Positions 13,298 to 25,735 of a DNA stretch of 64,000 bases are shown piece after piece. A program made the position numbers and the translations under genes. Numbering within the stretch: position 1 is the first letter of the stretch; every line of letters begins with the position of its first letter. Below the pieces are notes generated by a model. That model did not search any database. It was not told the DNA's origin and worked only from the letters and a program-made list of their open reading frames with translations. The stretch is from Sesamum alatum (Eukaryota > Streptophyta > Magnoliopsida > Lamiales > Pedaliaceae). The DNA lies in contig JACGWO010000001.1 of the NCBI GenBank assembly GCA_034509735.1, forward strand, positions 12,850,854 to 12,914,853, written 5' to 3'.

Positions 13298-16200
13298 ATG
13301 GAGTTGTTCTGAAAGACGAAAAAGGCGCAATCTTGCTGGCGTTTTGCTGCGCTAACTTTGGCAGAAACTGTGGTGGGTCGGTTTGTGGTTGAGAAGAACA
13401 GCTTGAGGGTAATATCACCGGACAGCATAAAGGGAACTCATGATAGTGCCATTGGCAAACTTTGGGCATTCCGCAGTATGGAGGAAGCATGTCTGGAAAC
13501 TGTGTTGTATCCCAGGGATAACAGGAAGGCTGCAAGAGTTTTTGATGATTTTGGGATTTCTTTCAAGGCTAAAGCTGGAGCTCTGCCAACTTCTGTTCTT
13601 GTTGATCGTGATAGAGGTACATGTTTTTTTTAGCTTCTTGAGGAATTTTGGGTTTTTCTTGATTTTAGTGTTTTGTTTTTTAATAGAGGATAAGGTCCGT
13701 CGGAAAACCCCTTTTATTGTTATTCTAGTGAAGTTCTTGCTAAATTTGATATCGAGTTCAGAAATCCCTTGTTATATGCCTTTCGGTTTACTACAAATAC
13801 TCCATGAGACGTTTGATTTGAGTTAAATTTGTTATTTATATGGATAGCTTTTTTGGCGAATTGTTTAATCTGCCTGTTTGGATGAATTTGAAGCTGTTAA
13901 TTAGGTTGTGAGTTTAAGAGCTTACTTGAGGTCAGTTGTTTGAATTCTGGAGATACCCTTGTTCATGTGATTCAGAGACGCTCTCTCGTGTGTCTTGCTT
14001 TTGCTCTTTGCTTACTTTTGTTAATGGTTGTTTAATTGTGATTCTCAAGCGATTTAGGACACGTTTTGGTTATCAGGAAACTTGTGTAGCTATTTTGTTT
14101 ACAGAAGTCAACATGAATCCAGAGCATAACAGATTTTTTTGGCTTAAACTTGTCAATTTTTCAGTTTTTCTCTGTCACAAAAGAGCAATTTCACTTTCCA
14201 ATTTATGTGAAGTTGCTTTTGCTGTTATTATATTAAGGCTTTCAAAATGTTGCTTTTGATGGTTCTGGGTATCCTTTTTAAGTAATATAATTTCCATGTC
14301 TAGCTGTTAGACACCCTTTTGCTTGGTCTCATTATCGAGGAACATATTGATTGAAATTGAATGTGCTGTTTCTCGAGGTTGAGATCCCATTTTGATTACT
14401 TGTGAAAAATAGGCTATTCATTTTACCAGTGGTTGGATCATGATTTTTCCATCTTTCTTAATTAGCTTCCTTTGGATTTTCAATGCGCTATGTATAATTT
14501 TGATGAGAAGCACTTTTCGAAGTTGGATTGTGTAGGCTTTACGTGTGAGTTTGGAAAAAAAGGGGCTCGTTCCGTTCGAGTTGTTTTAGGTGAATTCTGT
14601 TGCTTAATGAGTAATTGTCAGGAACGGAATTTTCCTACATTTTCCTGCAATTGAGCTTCATATTGCTTGGAGATGAGGATTATGTTTTTATCTATATTTC
14701 CATCAGAAATAATTGTATGATAATCTGATAACTTTCACCTGTGTTGCAGATTGCTTTTTTGCTTTAAAGGTTTGGAATGCCCAGAATGCTGGTGCTGCTG
14801 CAGTTCTAGTGGCTGATGACCTTGATGAACCATTGATAACAATGGACTCACCTGAAGAGGATCGTGCATCTGCAAGATATATCGCAAACATGAAACCAAT
14901 CCATCTGCACTGCATTGATAAAACTTTTGGTGAAAATTTGAAGAAAGCAATCAGCGGGGGTGATATGGTGAATGTGAATCTTGATTGGAGAGAAGCTGTC
15001 CCCCACCCAGATGATCGAGTGGAATATGAACTGTGGACTAACAGCAATGACGAGTGTGGGGTTAAATGTGATATGTTGATGGAGTTTTTGAAGGATTTTA
15101 AGGGCGCGGCTCAAGTGCTTGAGAAAGGTGGTTATACTCAATTTACACCTCATTATATAACTTGGTATTGCCCGCAGGCGTTCACCATAAGCAAACAATG
15201 CAAGTCTCAATGCCTCAACCATGGAAGATATTGTGCTCCAGACCCTGAACAAGATTTCAGCAGTGGTTATGAAGGAAAAGATGTGGTTCTTGAGAACCTG
15301 AGACAGCTATGTGTTTTTAGAGTGGCCAATGAGACCAAGAAACCATGGATCTGGTGGGACTATGTTACTGATTTCCAAATCAGATGCCCCATGAAGGAGA
15401 AGAAGTACAACAAGGAATGTGCTGAGCAAGTTATCAACTCTTTAGGTAAATATTTTTATCTTCCATCATAAATATCTGTGCTTATTGTGGAAAAATCATA
15501 TTCTAAGGTTACTTGCATATCAGGTCTTGATCTGAAAAAAATTGAAAAATGCATGGGAGATCCTGAAGCTGATTCAGACAATCCTGTTCTGAAAGAAGAG
15601 CAGGATGCTCAAGTGAGTTTTCTAATAAATTTTCTGAAAAGCATTATCAAGTGAATCAGAGTCTTTCTGTTGTCTCTTTTTATTTACATTCTCTCTGTTA
15701 ATAATCATATAAAATGCCTGAGAAGTAAAAGTTCTGTAGATTGGAAAAGGATCACGTGGTGATGTAACCATTCTGCCTACTCTCGTTGTGAATAATCGTC
15801 AATATCGAGGTTTGTTTTCAGCTTACAGAATTTTCTCCAAGCAGTTTAAATATCATCTTCTCTGATGTGCTTTTTCTGCAGGGAAATTGGAGAAAGGTGC
15901 TGTTTTGAAAGCTATATGTGCTGGTTTTGAGGAAACCACAGAGCCATCAGTTTGTCTGGGTGGTGGTATGTTATTTCCAGTGTTAATTTGACTGTTGAGT
16001 GGAATGAGTGAACTTGGAGATGACACTTTCTAACTGCAGATGTGGAAACAAATGAGTGCTTGGAGAACAACGGTGGCTGCTGGCAAGACAAGGCAGCTAA
16101 TATTACAGCTTGCAAGGTATTTTAATGTAATTTAATGTTTTGCCTTAAACCTTTTCCTCTTCTTACATTTTCATGTGCACATTCAGGACACATTCCGAGG

Positions 16201-19200
16201 AAGAGTGTGCGAATGCCCTGTGGTTAATGGTGTGCAGTTCAAGGGAGATGGTTACAGGTCTTGTGTTGGTATGTAAATGGCTTTTATTTCTTTAGCAAAT
16301 AGTTCCCTTTAATGTATCAGGAAGTGTCTGCTAGGAGCAACCTCTCCTTTGAATTGTTTCATCACCCGCAAACTCATTATGCTTGACTCCTAATAGATTT
16401 TCAAGCACATGAAAAAAGAAGTAGTAAATATGGGATATTGTTTCATTATTCCATGTTGTTTGACATTATGATTGAAGTAAATCCCTGAATTTCGAATTTA
16501 AATAGATAAGTAATGGTACCCCCAAACAGCCTTGATTTTCACTGGAGCAGATAATTCATTCCAGCTGAGCTGAAATCTGGAAATAATCTCGTGGATGCTA
16601 GGCTATAACTCAAGGAGGAAGTGGACCCAGGTCGTTTCATCTGTAACTATATGATTTAATTACCCTTTGGGCCATACTCATGCCATCATGACGTCTTTCT
16701 GAAATTGAATTTCTCTAGAGAAGGCGTTATGAGAATCTTAACCTTTTGTTAGCGCATATGATAGATGAGGGTTCTCAGCTATTTGTCTTGGGAGCAAAGA
16801 TGGGAAGATCGGATGTGAACAGTCTCAAGTATCAACCCACTTAGGATAGCATGGCAATACTTTAAACGAGAATATCAACTTGTTTTCTTGCATGTAATAA
16901 ACAAGATTCCCAAGGTTTAGAATTTTCAAGTCGCTAATGTAGATGGGGACATTTAATAACCAATGCATTGAATGTGCATTCTTCCTTCTCAGGATCTACA
17001 TGTAAGTTGGTAATCTTGAACTGAATTACTAATCATTTTACAGTGGACATGGCTTCGCTGTATGAGTTTCATTTAAAGTCTCACACCTTGTCATATTCTT
17101 AGCTTCAAGAATTATGTTAAATTTTTCCATTCTACCAATATATCAAGCCACTGTGGTCAGACTATTACCTGAATAAATCTTTCAATATGCAGCAAGTGGG
17201 CCTGGGCGTTGCAGAATAAATAATGGAGGCTGTTGGCATGAAAGCAGAAATGGAGTGGCTTTCTCTGCTTGTTTGGTTGGTGATCTTTTATAATTTGTAT
17301 CTTAGTCCCAAGCTAAAAGTTGCATTAGATTGAAATTTCTTTGATATTTCTTAACAGGATAGTGAGGAGGGAAAATGCACATGTCCTCCAGGGTTTAAAG
17401 GTGATGGCGTTAACAGTTGTGAAGGTAAGAACTTTCTATATAACATTCTTATGTCCTGGACGCAGTCCAGAATAATCTGCTTTGATGTATTTCATTTTGA
17501 TTTACTGGCCAAGGTTTTGTCTAGCTGGGTGGTATGTCATAGAGGCCTTGCTTCCTTGCTCTGAGTCTGAGATGATTGTGTGTGCATGAAAATGAAGGTT
17601 TAATATCCCTCCTTATTCAAAGTAATAATAATAATTCCTAAGAAACATCAGCTCAGCAGTTGGGAATTTCACCCTACATCCCAAGAATTTTCCATATGTC
17701 AATTATCAACAAAAATATACCTCAACAATTAATTCATATTTATAGCTCCTTCAACAAATTCACCTAATGAGCTTGAAGGACAAGTGGATCCGCCCGGGAG
17801 CGCGAGCGGAAGCGAGAGATGCGGAATTTAACGGTATTTAAATCGCATATCATAATAAAACGTCCCAAGGGGTGTTCCCTTGGGTGCTCAACTGGGCGTT
17901 CGATGTAGAATACGATAACGTAAAGCAAGTATATCATATAAGATGATCACTACATATAAATAAATAGGGGTTACCTTTGTAGTTTGTAGTTATCTTCCGT
18001 GCACCGCTACTACCGTTGTTCCCTCTCGAATGGATGACAAACGTTCACCAAGATTCAAACATATGAATCCTCTAACGTAGTCCACACCATACCTGGAGAA
18101 GTCACGTTTTTCTTGCGAGAGAAAAACGGACCTAAGAAGATGAAATCAAGATAAGGATTACACTATCGTATTAGTGTATCCTTCTTAATCTAGCTTTGTT
18201 CTTTAATTGATCCTAGACCAATGAAGCAACAAAGTGAGAGGGATAGCGAGCAAGAGAGGGGCTGAAAATGAGAGAGATATATATGAGAGTTCTCTTATTC
18301 CTAGAAAAAGATGAATAATGATTAATCCTCTTGTTGATGATTGTATATACTCATATATATACATCATTAATGTGATTATTGAAATGTGTCTAGGTTCATC
18401 CAAGGATGGCTAGATACATTACAATCAATCCCCATTAATCTTCAATCAAACCTACCACTTTACAAGATATGATTAAATCATACCAAGTAAAGAGGGCTTG
18501 ATTGGATCATTAATATGATTATTGGAATGTGTCTAGATTCATCCAAGGGATGTCTAGATACATTCCAATCAATCCCCATTAATTTTCAATCAAGCCTACT
18601 ACTTTACAAGGTTATGCTTAAATCATACCAAGTAAAGGAGGCTTGATTGGATCATTAATGTGATTATTAGAATATGTCTAGATTCATCCAAGGGATGTCT
18701 ATATACATTCCAATCAATCCCCATTAATCTTCAATCAAGCCTACCACTTTGCAAGATATGATTAAATCATACCAAGTGAAGGAGGCTTGATTGGAGTTGA
18801 TTTGTTTCCTTTCCAAAAAGGAACAAGTCAACTACATCAATCAAGGCCATCCATTTGTGGACTTCTCCTAATTCCAAAGTGGAAGTAATATATCTCTTGG
18901 GCCAAGATTTAATGGATTGGGTTTTATTGTAATTCAATTACAAAAAGCCCAAGAAATAAATCTATTTTATTTCAAATTCCAATTAAATAATGCCCATGGA
19001 TATTTTAATCCAATTAGAAGATCCAAACCCTTAATCTCTACTTAATTGATAAATCTAGTCTATCAATTAATCAAGGGCCTGATACAATATTGGCCCGTCC
19101 ATCCAATAGACTATCGCATAAATAATCCAATTATTTATCATCTTTCGAAATTGACTCCAAGTCAATTTCTTCACCTCCTCGGTGATTTGTGTGTGACTCT

Positions 19201-22064
19201 TTAGGTTCACCCTCAGCTAGACTTGGGCACGTGTCAAACAGAAGCCCGTTACCATGGGTGGTTGTCTAGCAACGGTCCATGGCACTAGAGACTAGGTGAA
19301 TGTTGGCGTGAACATTTAGGCACCGATTTCGTACGGGTATGGTCCTTTCGTCTACCGTCTCTCGGCCTTAGTCTAGGGTATGGAATTGGGCGTCGTTTCC
19401 CATTCTTGACAGGGCAACTATGCTTAATACTCGAGACTACGCATGCCTCATTGCATCGATGCAGGGAACCATTCCCTGCTCGATCAAACACTGTGGCCAC
19501 AACTTTAAGCAGCATGAACGTGTCTCCGAGCGCATAGGAGATACCTCTGTCACATATTGACAGGGGATAGATCCTCTTCTTGAAACCCACCGTCGTCGCT
19601 ACACATTCTGATTGCACTGGACCAGGCTTATGATGAACATGTCCGCGACATGAACACCTCTCGCCAGATCCAAGATACAACCATCATGTGCACGTGACTG
19701 CCGTGGTTCCTCAAGTCCGAGGACTACTCCCATACTATCGGAACTGGGGAACTCCAATCATACCGACCAAGCCTCCAAGGCTTCCATATGATGATCCCTG
19801 CGAGTCAGTTCAGTCGGCTCGACCCCAGTCAACCAACCCACTAAGATCGTATAGGCGGCGTCCCACGCCTGTCGCCGATGAAACATGATACTCATCTAAT
19901 GAATGCGACTTTTAGTGCAAGTCTCTATAGGACTATCAATGCCCAGTCTCGAGGTCCTCGACATGGAACGTTTCATACCCAACCCTCATCAGTTGGTTTC
20001 GTAGCCGCCATCCAATGCGCGGCCCAACTGCATGGGGTTGTCCAATTGGTCTGTGGGCATCTGTTGTGACGTTAAAGCATCTCATTAACGTAATTGGTAA
20101 GCACAACAGACACATGTGCCACACATGTGCCAATGACGAACACTTGCCATGTTCATCAATACGAAGTCACTTTTAAGAAAGATTGCTGAATAGCTACCAA
20201 AACCGCTAATCCAATTGGCTTTCTGGTCATCTATCCTCTGGCATGTTCAGTAAATGACCAGAAAAATAAAATCTTTTGTAATTTTTTTTAACTAATAAGC
20301 TCCACTGAAAGTAATATCTAACAAAAATCTATCAGCAACTTGGTACAAAAACCAGCAATTGAACTATTTAACAGAAATGAAGGGAAAAGCAAACTAAAGA
20401 AAATTAAAGAAAAGGTATAATGGATTACCGTTGAGGAGACTTCACTTGATATCAGGGATGAAGACCAACAAGCAGGTCTAGATGTAAGATTGCACGAACT
20501 GTATATTTTCTAGTACTCAGTTAATCAAATGACGTTTCTCGGATGACATGGCATTCTCCACCCACCTAAACAATCTTCTTGACTAGGCCAGATTTGCACG
20601 TCATATTCTTCATCTCCCAAATTCTGAGGCAATAAAATCATGAGCTAAAGAAGAGGAACCAGGATTGTCTTGAAAGTCTGAAACTGAATGAGCCAGCCTG
20701 ATTGATTCACGGTCTATAATGTATCAAAGGCCCAAAAACGTTGAAACTAACATCAACATGGGCTTGATTGGTTTTTCTTTATATTGATGGGTGAAAACTG
20801 CAAATGCTGTGGATTATTCCACGTCGATGGGCCTACATTGGATTGACATGTCAGTTGCACACTGTTTGGTGTTTTCCATATCAATCCATATAAGAAAAAC
20901 CCACCTAGATTATAGATGTATCTAATCACAGCAAGCAAACGAGCCTAAAATTTTTCAAAAGCTCGAATTGAGCTTGATCCGTTACACGCCTAGTTGACAG
21001 GATTTTTTTCATTAGATATTGTTTTATTTGCAATAATGGAAATATCAAACTTCATAGGGAAGTTGAGGGTGACATGAATATGTTGTCGCGCTGAATAGTA
21101 TGTCTAACAACTATATTCTCATCATTTTACGTAAAAATGATGTGAAAGTGGAGCTCAAATAACAAGTTATCATTATGCAGTTTTCTTGTTTAACCTCCGG
21201 CCTTACACTCTTTTACTTTTAACACACAGATATCGATGAATGTAAGGAGAAGAAAGCCTGTCAATGCCCTGAATGCAGCTGCAAAAATACGTGGGGCAGT
21301 TACGAATGCACTTGTGGTGGCGACCTGTTGTATATGAGGGACCATGATACCTGCATAAGTCAGTCTACTTTGCAAATTTTTGATACTATGCATCTGTAAG
21401 GTGCACACTTGATCCTCAATTTGTTTCTATTCTGCTGCTTTATGCAGGTAAGACTACTGAAGTGAAGTCTGCTTGGTCTGCTGTTTGGATTATTTTGATT
21501 GTATTGGCTTTGGCTGCTGGTGGGGCATATGTAGTGTATAAACATAGATTGAGGGTAAGTTTTCTTTCTACTAACAAATGTCAGATACAAGTGTTGTGTG
21601 CAAGTTCACCTCTAAAGTTTATTATTTTGTCAGATCTTACATTTTCCTCTTAATTTTGGCTATGAAACTGTTAATTATGTGATAAGGGATAGGTATGTCG
21701 TTAGATGCTGAAAGATGAACGAACAAAAAGAAGAAATGATCTCGAGTTTCCAACTAAAGTGGTTGGCTAGTTGTGCTGATGATTTGATAATATACTGGAT
21801 TTAATTGATATGTAGCATAGTTGCTTTGAGAGGGTAATGCGTAAATTTGAAGTTACCTATATTTTCATCTCCTGCCTTTTAACATCAATGGAATTTCTGT
21901 CATATCTTACCATCTACTATGAGATATTTGTCACTTACTACAATTTTTCGTGGTTGCATTTTCAGTCGTATATGGACTCAGAGATCAGGGCTATAATGGC
22001 ACAATATATGCCTCTAGACAGTCAAAACGAAGTTCCAAATCACGCAAATGAAGATCGTGCTTGA
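13298..22064 (+). CDS. VSR: Vacuolar sorting receptor (VSR3/VSR4 type), 12 exons
   Basis: Type I membrane receptor that carries soluble cargo to the vacuole. Exons: 13298-13616, 14750-15445, 15524-15612, 15740-15809, 15882-15965, 16040-16116, 16187-16268, 17193-17275, 17358-17424, 21230-21358, 21448-21554, 21966-22064. All introns are GT-AG; the sum is 1902 bp (633 codons plus stop), a usual VSR length. Visible parts are the protease-associated domain (R-F-V-V-E-K-N onward), a central cargo-binding region with W-Y-C-P and P-D-P-E-Q-D-F, three EGF-like repeats (N-N-G-G-C-W twice, then a calcium-type D-I-D-E-C), one membrane helix in exon 11, and a cytosolic tail with the Y-M-P-L sorting motif. 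Oddities: codon 5 is TGA (13310-13312) in the signal peptide, and exon 1 and early exon 2 carry offsetting indels. Exons 3-12 look intact. The family call is secure; whether the gene works is not. Confidence 0.9.
17740..20165. mobile_element. Repeat insertion in VSR intron 9, probably LTR-derived
   Basis: Intron 9 is 3.8 kb, while most others are under 150 bp. Its middle differs from the flanks: a GC-rich edge (ggatccgcccgggagcgcg, 17788-17806), three tandem 145-bp units, then a 700-bp GC-richer part (19240-20060). The order of blocks, read on the minus strand, resembles non-coding LTR or LTR-adjacent sequence of plant retroelements. No gag or pol is present and I could not define TG..CA ends or a target duplication. 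Open frames at 19285-19680 and nearby look spurious. Splice sites of the intron are intact. Confidence 0.45.
18363..18796. repeat. Three tandem 143-145 bp units in VSR intron 9
   Basis: Units start at 18363, 18506 and 18651, each beginning atcattaat and ending gcttgattggat or similar. Each contains the shared words caatcaatccccattaat and aaatcataccaagt. The copies differ by scattered substitutions, so the array has aged in place. Confidence 0.9.
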
Positions 22065-23530
22065 AAATGCTGCTCAATCATTGTACTTCTGCAAGGGTGA
22101 TGTGGGGGCTCGTGCGACTGACCTTCTATCTCCAACAAAGGTTTTGAAGGTAGAATCATATTTTTTCTGAATGATTTGTTGGTTGATAGGTGAAATGGGA
22201 ATCACCCTGATGTCTTTTAATATGCAACACGTCCGAGTCAGGATTGCCTTTGGGGCACTTAAGAAAAGAGATTAGGTTCGAAACATGTACATTGCATCAT
22301 CATGTGACAGGTTGTGCCCCCCTAATTTAATCGGGAGCGTGTGACGATGTGCATCTTTTTATTTCCATGTATATTCGTCGTGATGGCATGTTTCTTGATC
22401 CCGGTGGAGTCAACGTTACTTGTTATACCAGAACTACTTATTAGTTAATGCTTTGTTCTCATTGAATGATGTTAGAATGTCCTCATGCCCATGTTTGTTA
22501 AATGGTTCGTTGCAGCAATCTGGAATTCTTTTTAATGATGTTATATACTTTTATATGTGCAGATAATGTCCTTGTTCACATCTTGTTTTCCTTGCACTTG
22601 TTCAACATTTAATGCATTAGATCTCAAGAATTACTGACACAGATGATGACTACTGTGCCTTATAATAAGTTGACATCCTTTACCAAATTATATAGATAGA
22701 TCAACTGATCTGAACAATGTCCAGTTTAGTACAAGTAAATGTACTGTCTGATCACAAGAGAAATTCTAAGCAGGGGATGGATATTACCCGAGTGAGTTTC
22801 TATGGGTCGGGCATACGTGCTGCCCCTTGTGCCTGTAGGTGCATTTGCACGTTCTCGTCTATATTTACTGCTAAAACGGTAAATATGCAATCGGTGTGCC
22901 TCTTTCAAGAGTGTCGTTTTAACCGGTTGCATGTGGTTGTTTTCTGGTGTTAATGTGTCATAGCAATGCGTTTGGTTTGTGATTCTCTTGAAAATTTTCA
23001 TTTGAGCTGAATTTATCTCTAAGTGCAAGAATTTTGTTGTTGTGTTGGGATGGATACACATGGTTAAATGTTGTGGGTGAAAATTTCACGTTGTAGCGTG
23101 AAATGCTGATATTATCATGTATGATTCAATATTTTTACAGGACGGTAAAATTGCGTATTGAGTCCTTGCGGTTTTGTGTTTGATCTTGGTTTATACTGCA
23201 TTATTAATGAATGTTGATATATAAAAACAAGATGAAATATAAAATTGCAGCAGAAGATTCCAAGTATATGAATTATGATATTCTTAACTGGAAGTTGTGG
23301 AATTGAGTTGTAATATATTTTTTTGGTATAATATCACAAATGGCAATTTGATTGCATAATTTGTGATGAGTTTATGTAAAGTGAAATAAATATTTGCACG
23401 TTCAAATTTTAATTTATGATTTTATATTTATATTTTTTAATTTAATTATCGTATATTGGTTGTTGATTATTGAAAGTCACGACATAATTATAATCAATTC
23501 ACTCGGGTAAAAAAAATATTGACCCATTAT
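22065..23530 (+). other. VSR 3' UTR and downstream DNA
   Basis: T-rich transcribed-looking sequence follows the VSR stop codon for several hundred bases. No precise poly(A) site could be fixed. From about 22700 onward I see no gene. The open frames on both strands at 22717-23061 overlap each other and show no domain. Confidence 0.45.
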
Positions 23531-23539
23531 TTTAGTTGG

Positions 23540-24010
23540 TAATCAGCAGGTATCCAGATCTTGAATCCTAGTCTAAGACTTCGAATGGGTTCGGATTTGT
23601 TAAATTGGACCTTTGGTCCATTAGGATCCGGATCTAAATTCGAGAAAATGAATTGGTTTCGAGTTGGAGGCAGACGGTATCTGTATATGCTTCTTGCGGA
23701 CCCAGTTCCGGGTCTAGGAGTTTGGTATGATCCATATTTGAGGATCCAGTGTTATCCAAACCCGAATTCGGTAATGAAGCCAGTTTTGACTTGATCAGAT
23801 CCAAAGAATAAAAATTTCTTATGTAATTGTACAAATTGGGACATGTTTGAGATAATAGGAACTCCACCCGATTCGGATCTGGTTCTTGACAAGAAAGTCA
23901 ATTGATCATGGATCCAAATCTGAGTTCTAAAGCTACTACTTTTATCAGATCTCAATCAAAATTTTAAGAATTCAGTGGATCCGGATCTTATTTTGTAAAG
24001 CAAAATTAAT
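23540..24010. repeat. Region dense in ggatccgaat-like words
   Basis: Variants of ggatccgaat or ggatctaaat recur on both strands every 30-60 bases, continuing the composition of the tandem array at 24.2-24.9 kb. It is probably non-coding interior of a transposon or an old satellite-like repeat. The open frames at 23561-23955 are chance products of this composition. Confidence 0.45.
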
Positions 24011-24036
24011 TGGATGGGTCAGATCAAGCCATCCTT

Positions 24037-24060
24037 AAAAAAAAAAAAAAAAAAAAAAAA
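24037..24060. repeat. Poly(A) run of 24 bases
   Basis: A run of 24 A ends the ggatcc-rich block and may mark the tail of a retroposed insertion, but no matching head or target duplication was found. Confidence 0.9.
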
Positions 24061-24199
24061 GTAATAAGTCCATTTGTGTGTGAAATTTTAATATAATTTT
24101 TTTTCAAAAATGATTATAAGAATTGCCAAACATTTAGTGAAAATGCACTTAATTGATCATATAAAAAGATGGAGTTATAATGAGGTGATTTATTCTAAA

Positions 24200-24960
24200 A
24201 GTTCATCCCACCAAATATATTTGAATTCAAATTGTCTGATTTGTTCTCGAATTTAGGTTTGAGTAAAATCTAGCATCCGAATTTGGATATGAGTTTGTTT
24301 ATGAATTGGAGCTGAATTCTAATTGTTGGGTTTGTTTTCGAATCTAGTTTTCAGTAAGTTTTAGGTTCGAATCCAAGTCAAATTCGAATCCTAGAGTTCA
24401 TTTTACAGTATTTTTCATGGATTCGGATCTGAATTGAATCCGAATCCTTGTGAGACATGCCTCAAAGTCTAATCCAAAATAATTTTTATGATCCGAATCT
24501 AGATCCGAATCCGAATTATAGGATTTATTTTCGGATCTAATTCTGAGGAAGTTTTAGGTTAGGATCTAAGTCAAAACCAAACCTTAGAACTCATTTTGAA
24601 ATATTTTTCATGGATTCAGATTTAAATTGAACCTGAATCCTAGCGAGACACGCCTCAAAGTTTATTTCAAAATAATTTGTATGATCCAAATATGAATCCA
24701 AATTCGAATTGTTGGATTATAATTTGTATGATCTGAATATGAATTCAAATTCGAATTGTTGGATTTGTTTCTTAGGTAAGTTTTGGTATTCGATTGTAGA
24801 CAGGAGGCAAATATAGATATGATTTATTTTTTTTTCAAATAATTTGTATGAGATATTCTTTAAGAATTTGAATATAAATTTAACTGTAGGATATTTTTTT
24901 CATATCTTAATCTAGGTAAATTTTAAAATCAGAATTCTAATCCAAATGCAAATAGAATTT
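24200..24960. repeat. Diverged tandem repeats with ~193-bp period
   Basis: gttttaggtt occurs at 24358 and 24551 (193 bp apart). Each copy is followed in the same order by aatcc/atct-aagtc, agaactcatttt or similar, tatttttcatggattc, a gaatccg-like block, and gcctcaaagt. Further partial copies lie at about 24262, 24775 and 24915. Substitutions are many, so the array is old. Confidence 0.75.
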
Positions 24961-25551
24961 CTCCACAGGGGTAACTATATTTTCAACCCCTCATCTTTGC
25001 CATTAATTCAATTGCTGTACTTTTTTCCTAATATTTGACCTATAGATTTTAAGCAATGCACCCCTACCTTTATAGTATGCTTATAATTTACATTTACCCC
25101 CTAAAGTTTTCAATATTGGAAATAGCGCCCACTGCATTTGTCAAGTCTGTTTATATTTTGACCAGAATACCTTCCACAATATTATGTAAATGGTACTATT
25201 CACAATTTTCACGTTTGATGTTTTATTTAAAAGGAAAAAAAATTCTATTTTAATGCTGTAAGTTAGGGAATGACAATTTGGTCCAGTTGAAATTAAAATT
25301 TGCAAGTTGATCCAGTAATTTAAAAAATTGTGACAATTTTAATTCTTTCCGATCAATTCAGTCGAAAGATTTCATGTCTAACACCTGAATTAGTGCTTCC
25401 AGTGAATTTGACGACTTGACAGTCCAACATTTTATTTATTTTTTGTTTTTTTAGGAAATGGCTTATCAAAAAGAAAATTGCCCCTTGATGATATGGCAAG
25501 TTTTTTCAAGTTGTAATTTTCTAGAGCATATCCAAAAATAAACCAATTTTT

Positions 25552-25554
<3 letters not shown>

Positions 25555-25589
<35 letters not shown>
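25555..25589. repeat. (AT)n microsatellite
   Basis: About 17 uninterrupted AT dinucleotides. It adjoins the small repeat at 25591. Confidence 0.95.
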
Positions 25590-25590
<1 letters not shown>

Positions 25591-25592
<2 letters not shown>

Positions 25593-25735
25593 AAATTCTA
25601 GCCCGTACCTGATCCGGTCAAATCTGAACCAATCATATGCAAGTACAGTACAATACACTTTTCATGTGATTGATGTACAGTACAGAGAAAGTGACAATAT
25701 GATTGACTTGGTTCAACCAAACCTGATCCGAATAA
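25591..25735. mobile_element. Small MITE-like repeat, copy 1
   Basis: Short sequence with the words ttctagc, ctgatccg, gaaccaatcatatg and an inward mirror of these (catgtgattgatgtac, caaacctgatccg). A relative with the same order (ttctagcacaaact, ttgaaccaatcacatg, tttgatccg) is at 61186-61340. The two copies suggest a small foldback element. No target duplication was confirmed. Confidence 0.4.

Noticed and set aside
13936..14654. Open frames in VSR intron 1
   Set aside because: T-rich intron sequence between well-supported splice sites, no domain.
19285..19680. A 131-residue minus-strand gene in VSR intron 9
   Set aside because: No domain or start context, and it lies within non-coding LTR-like repeat.
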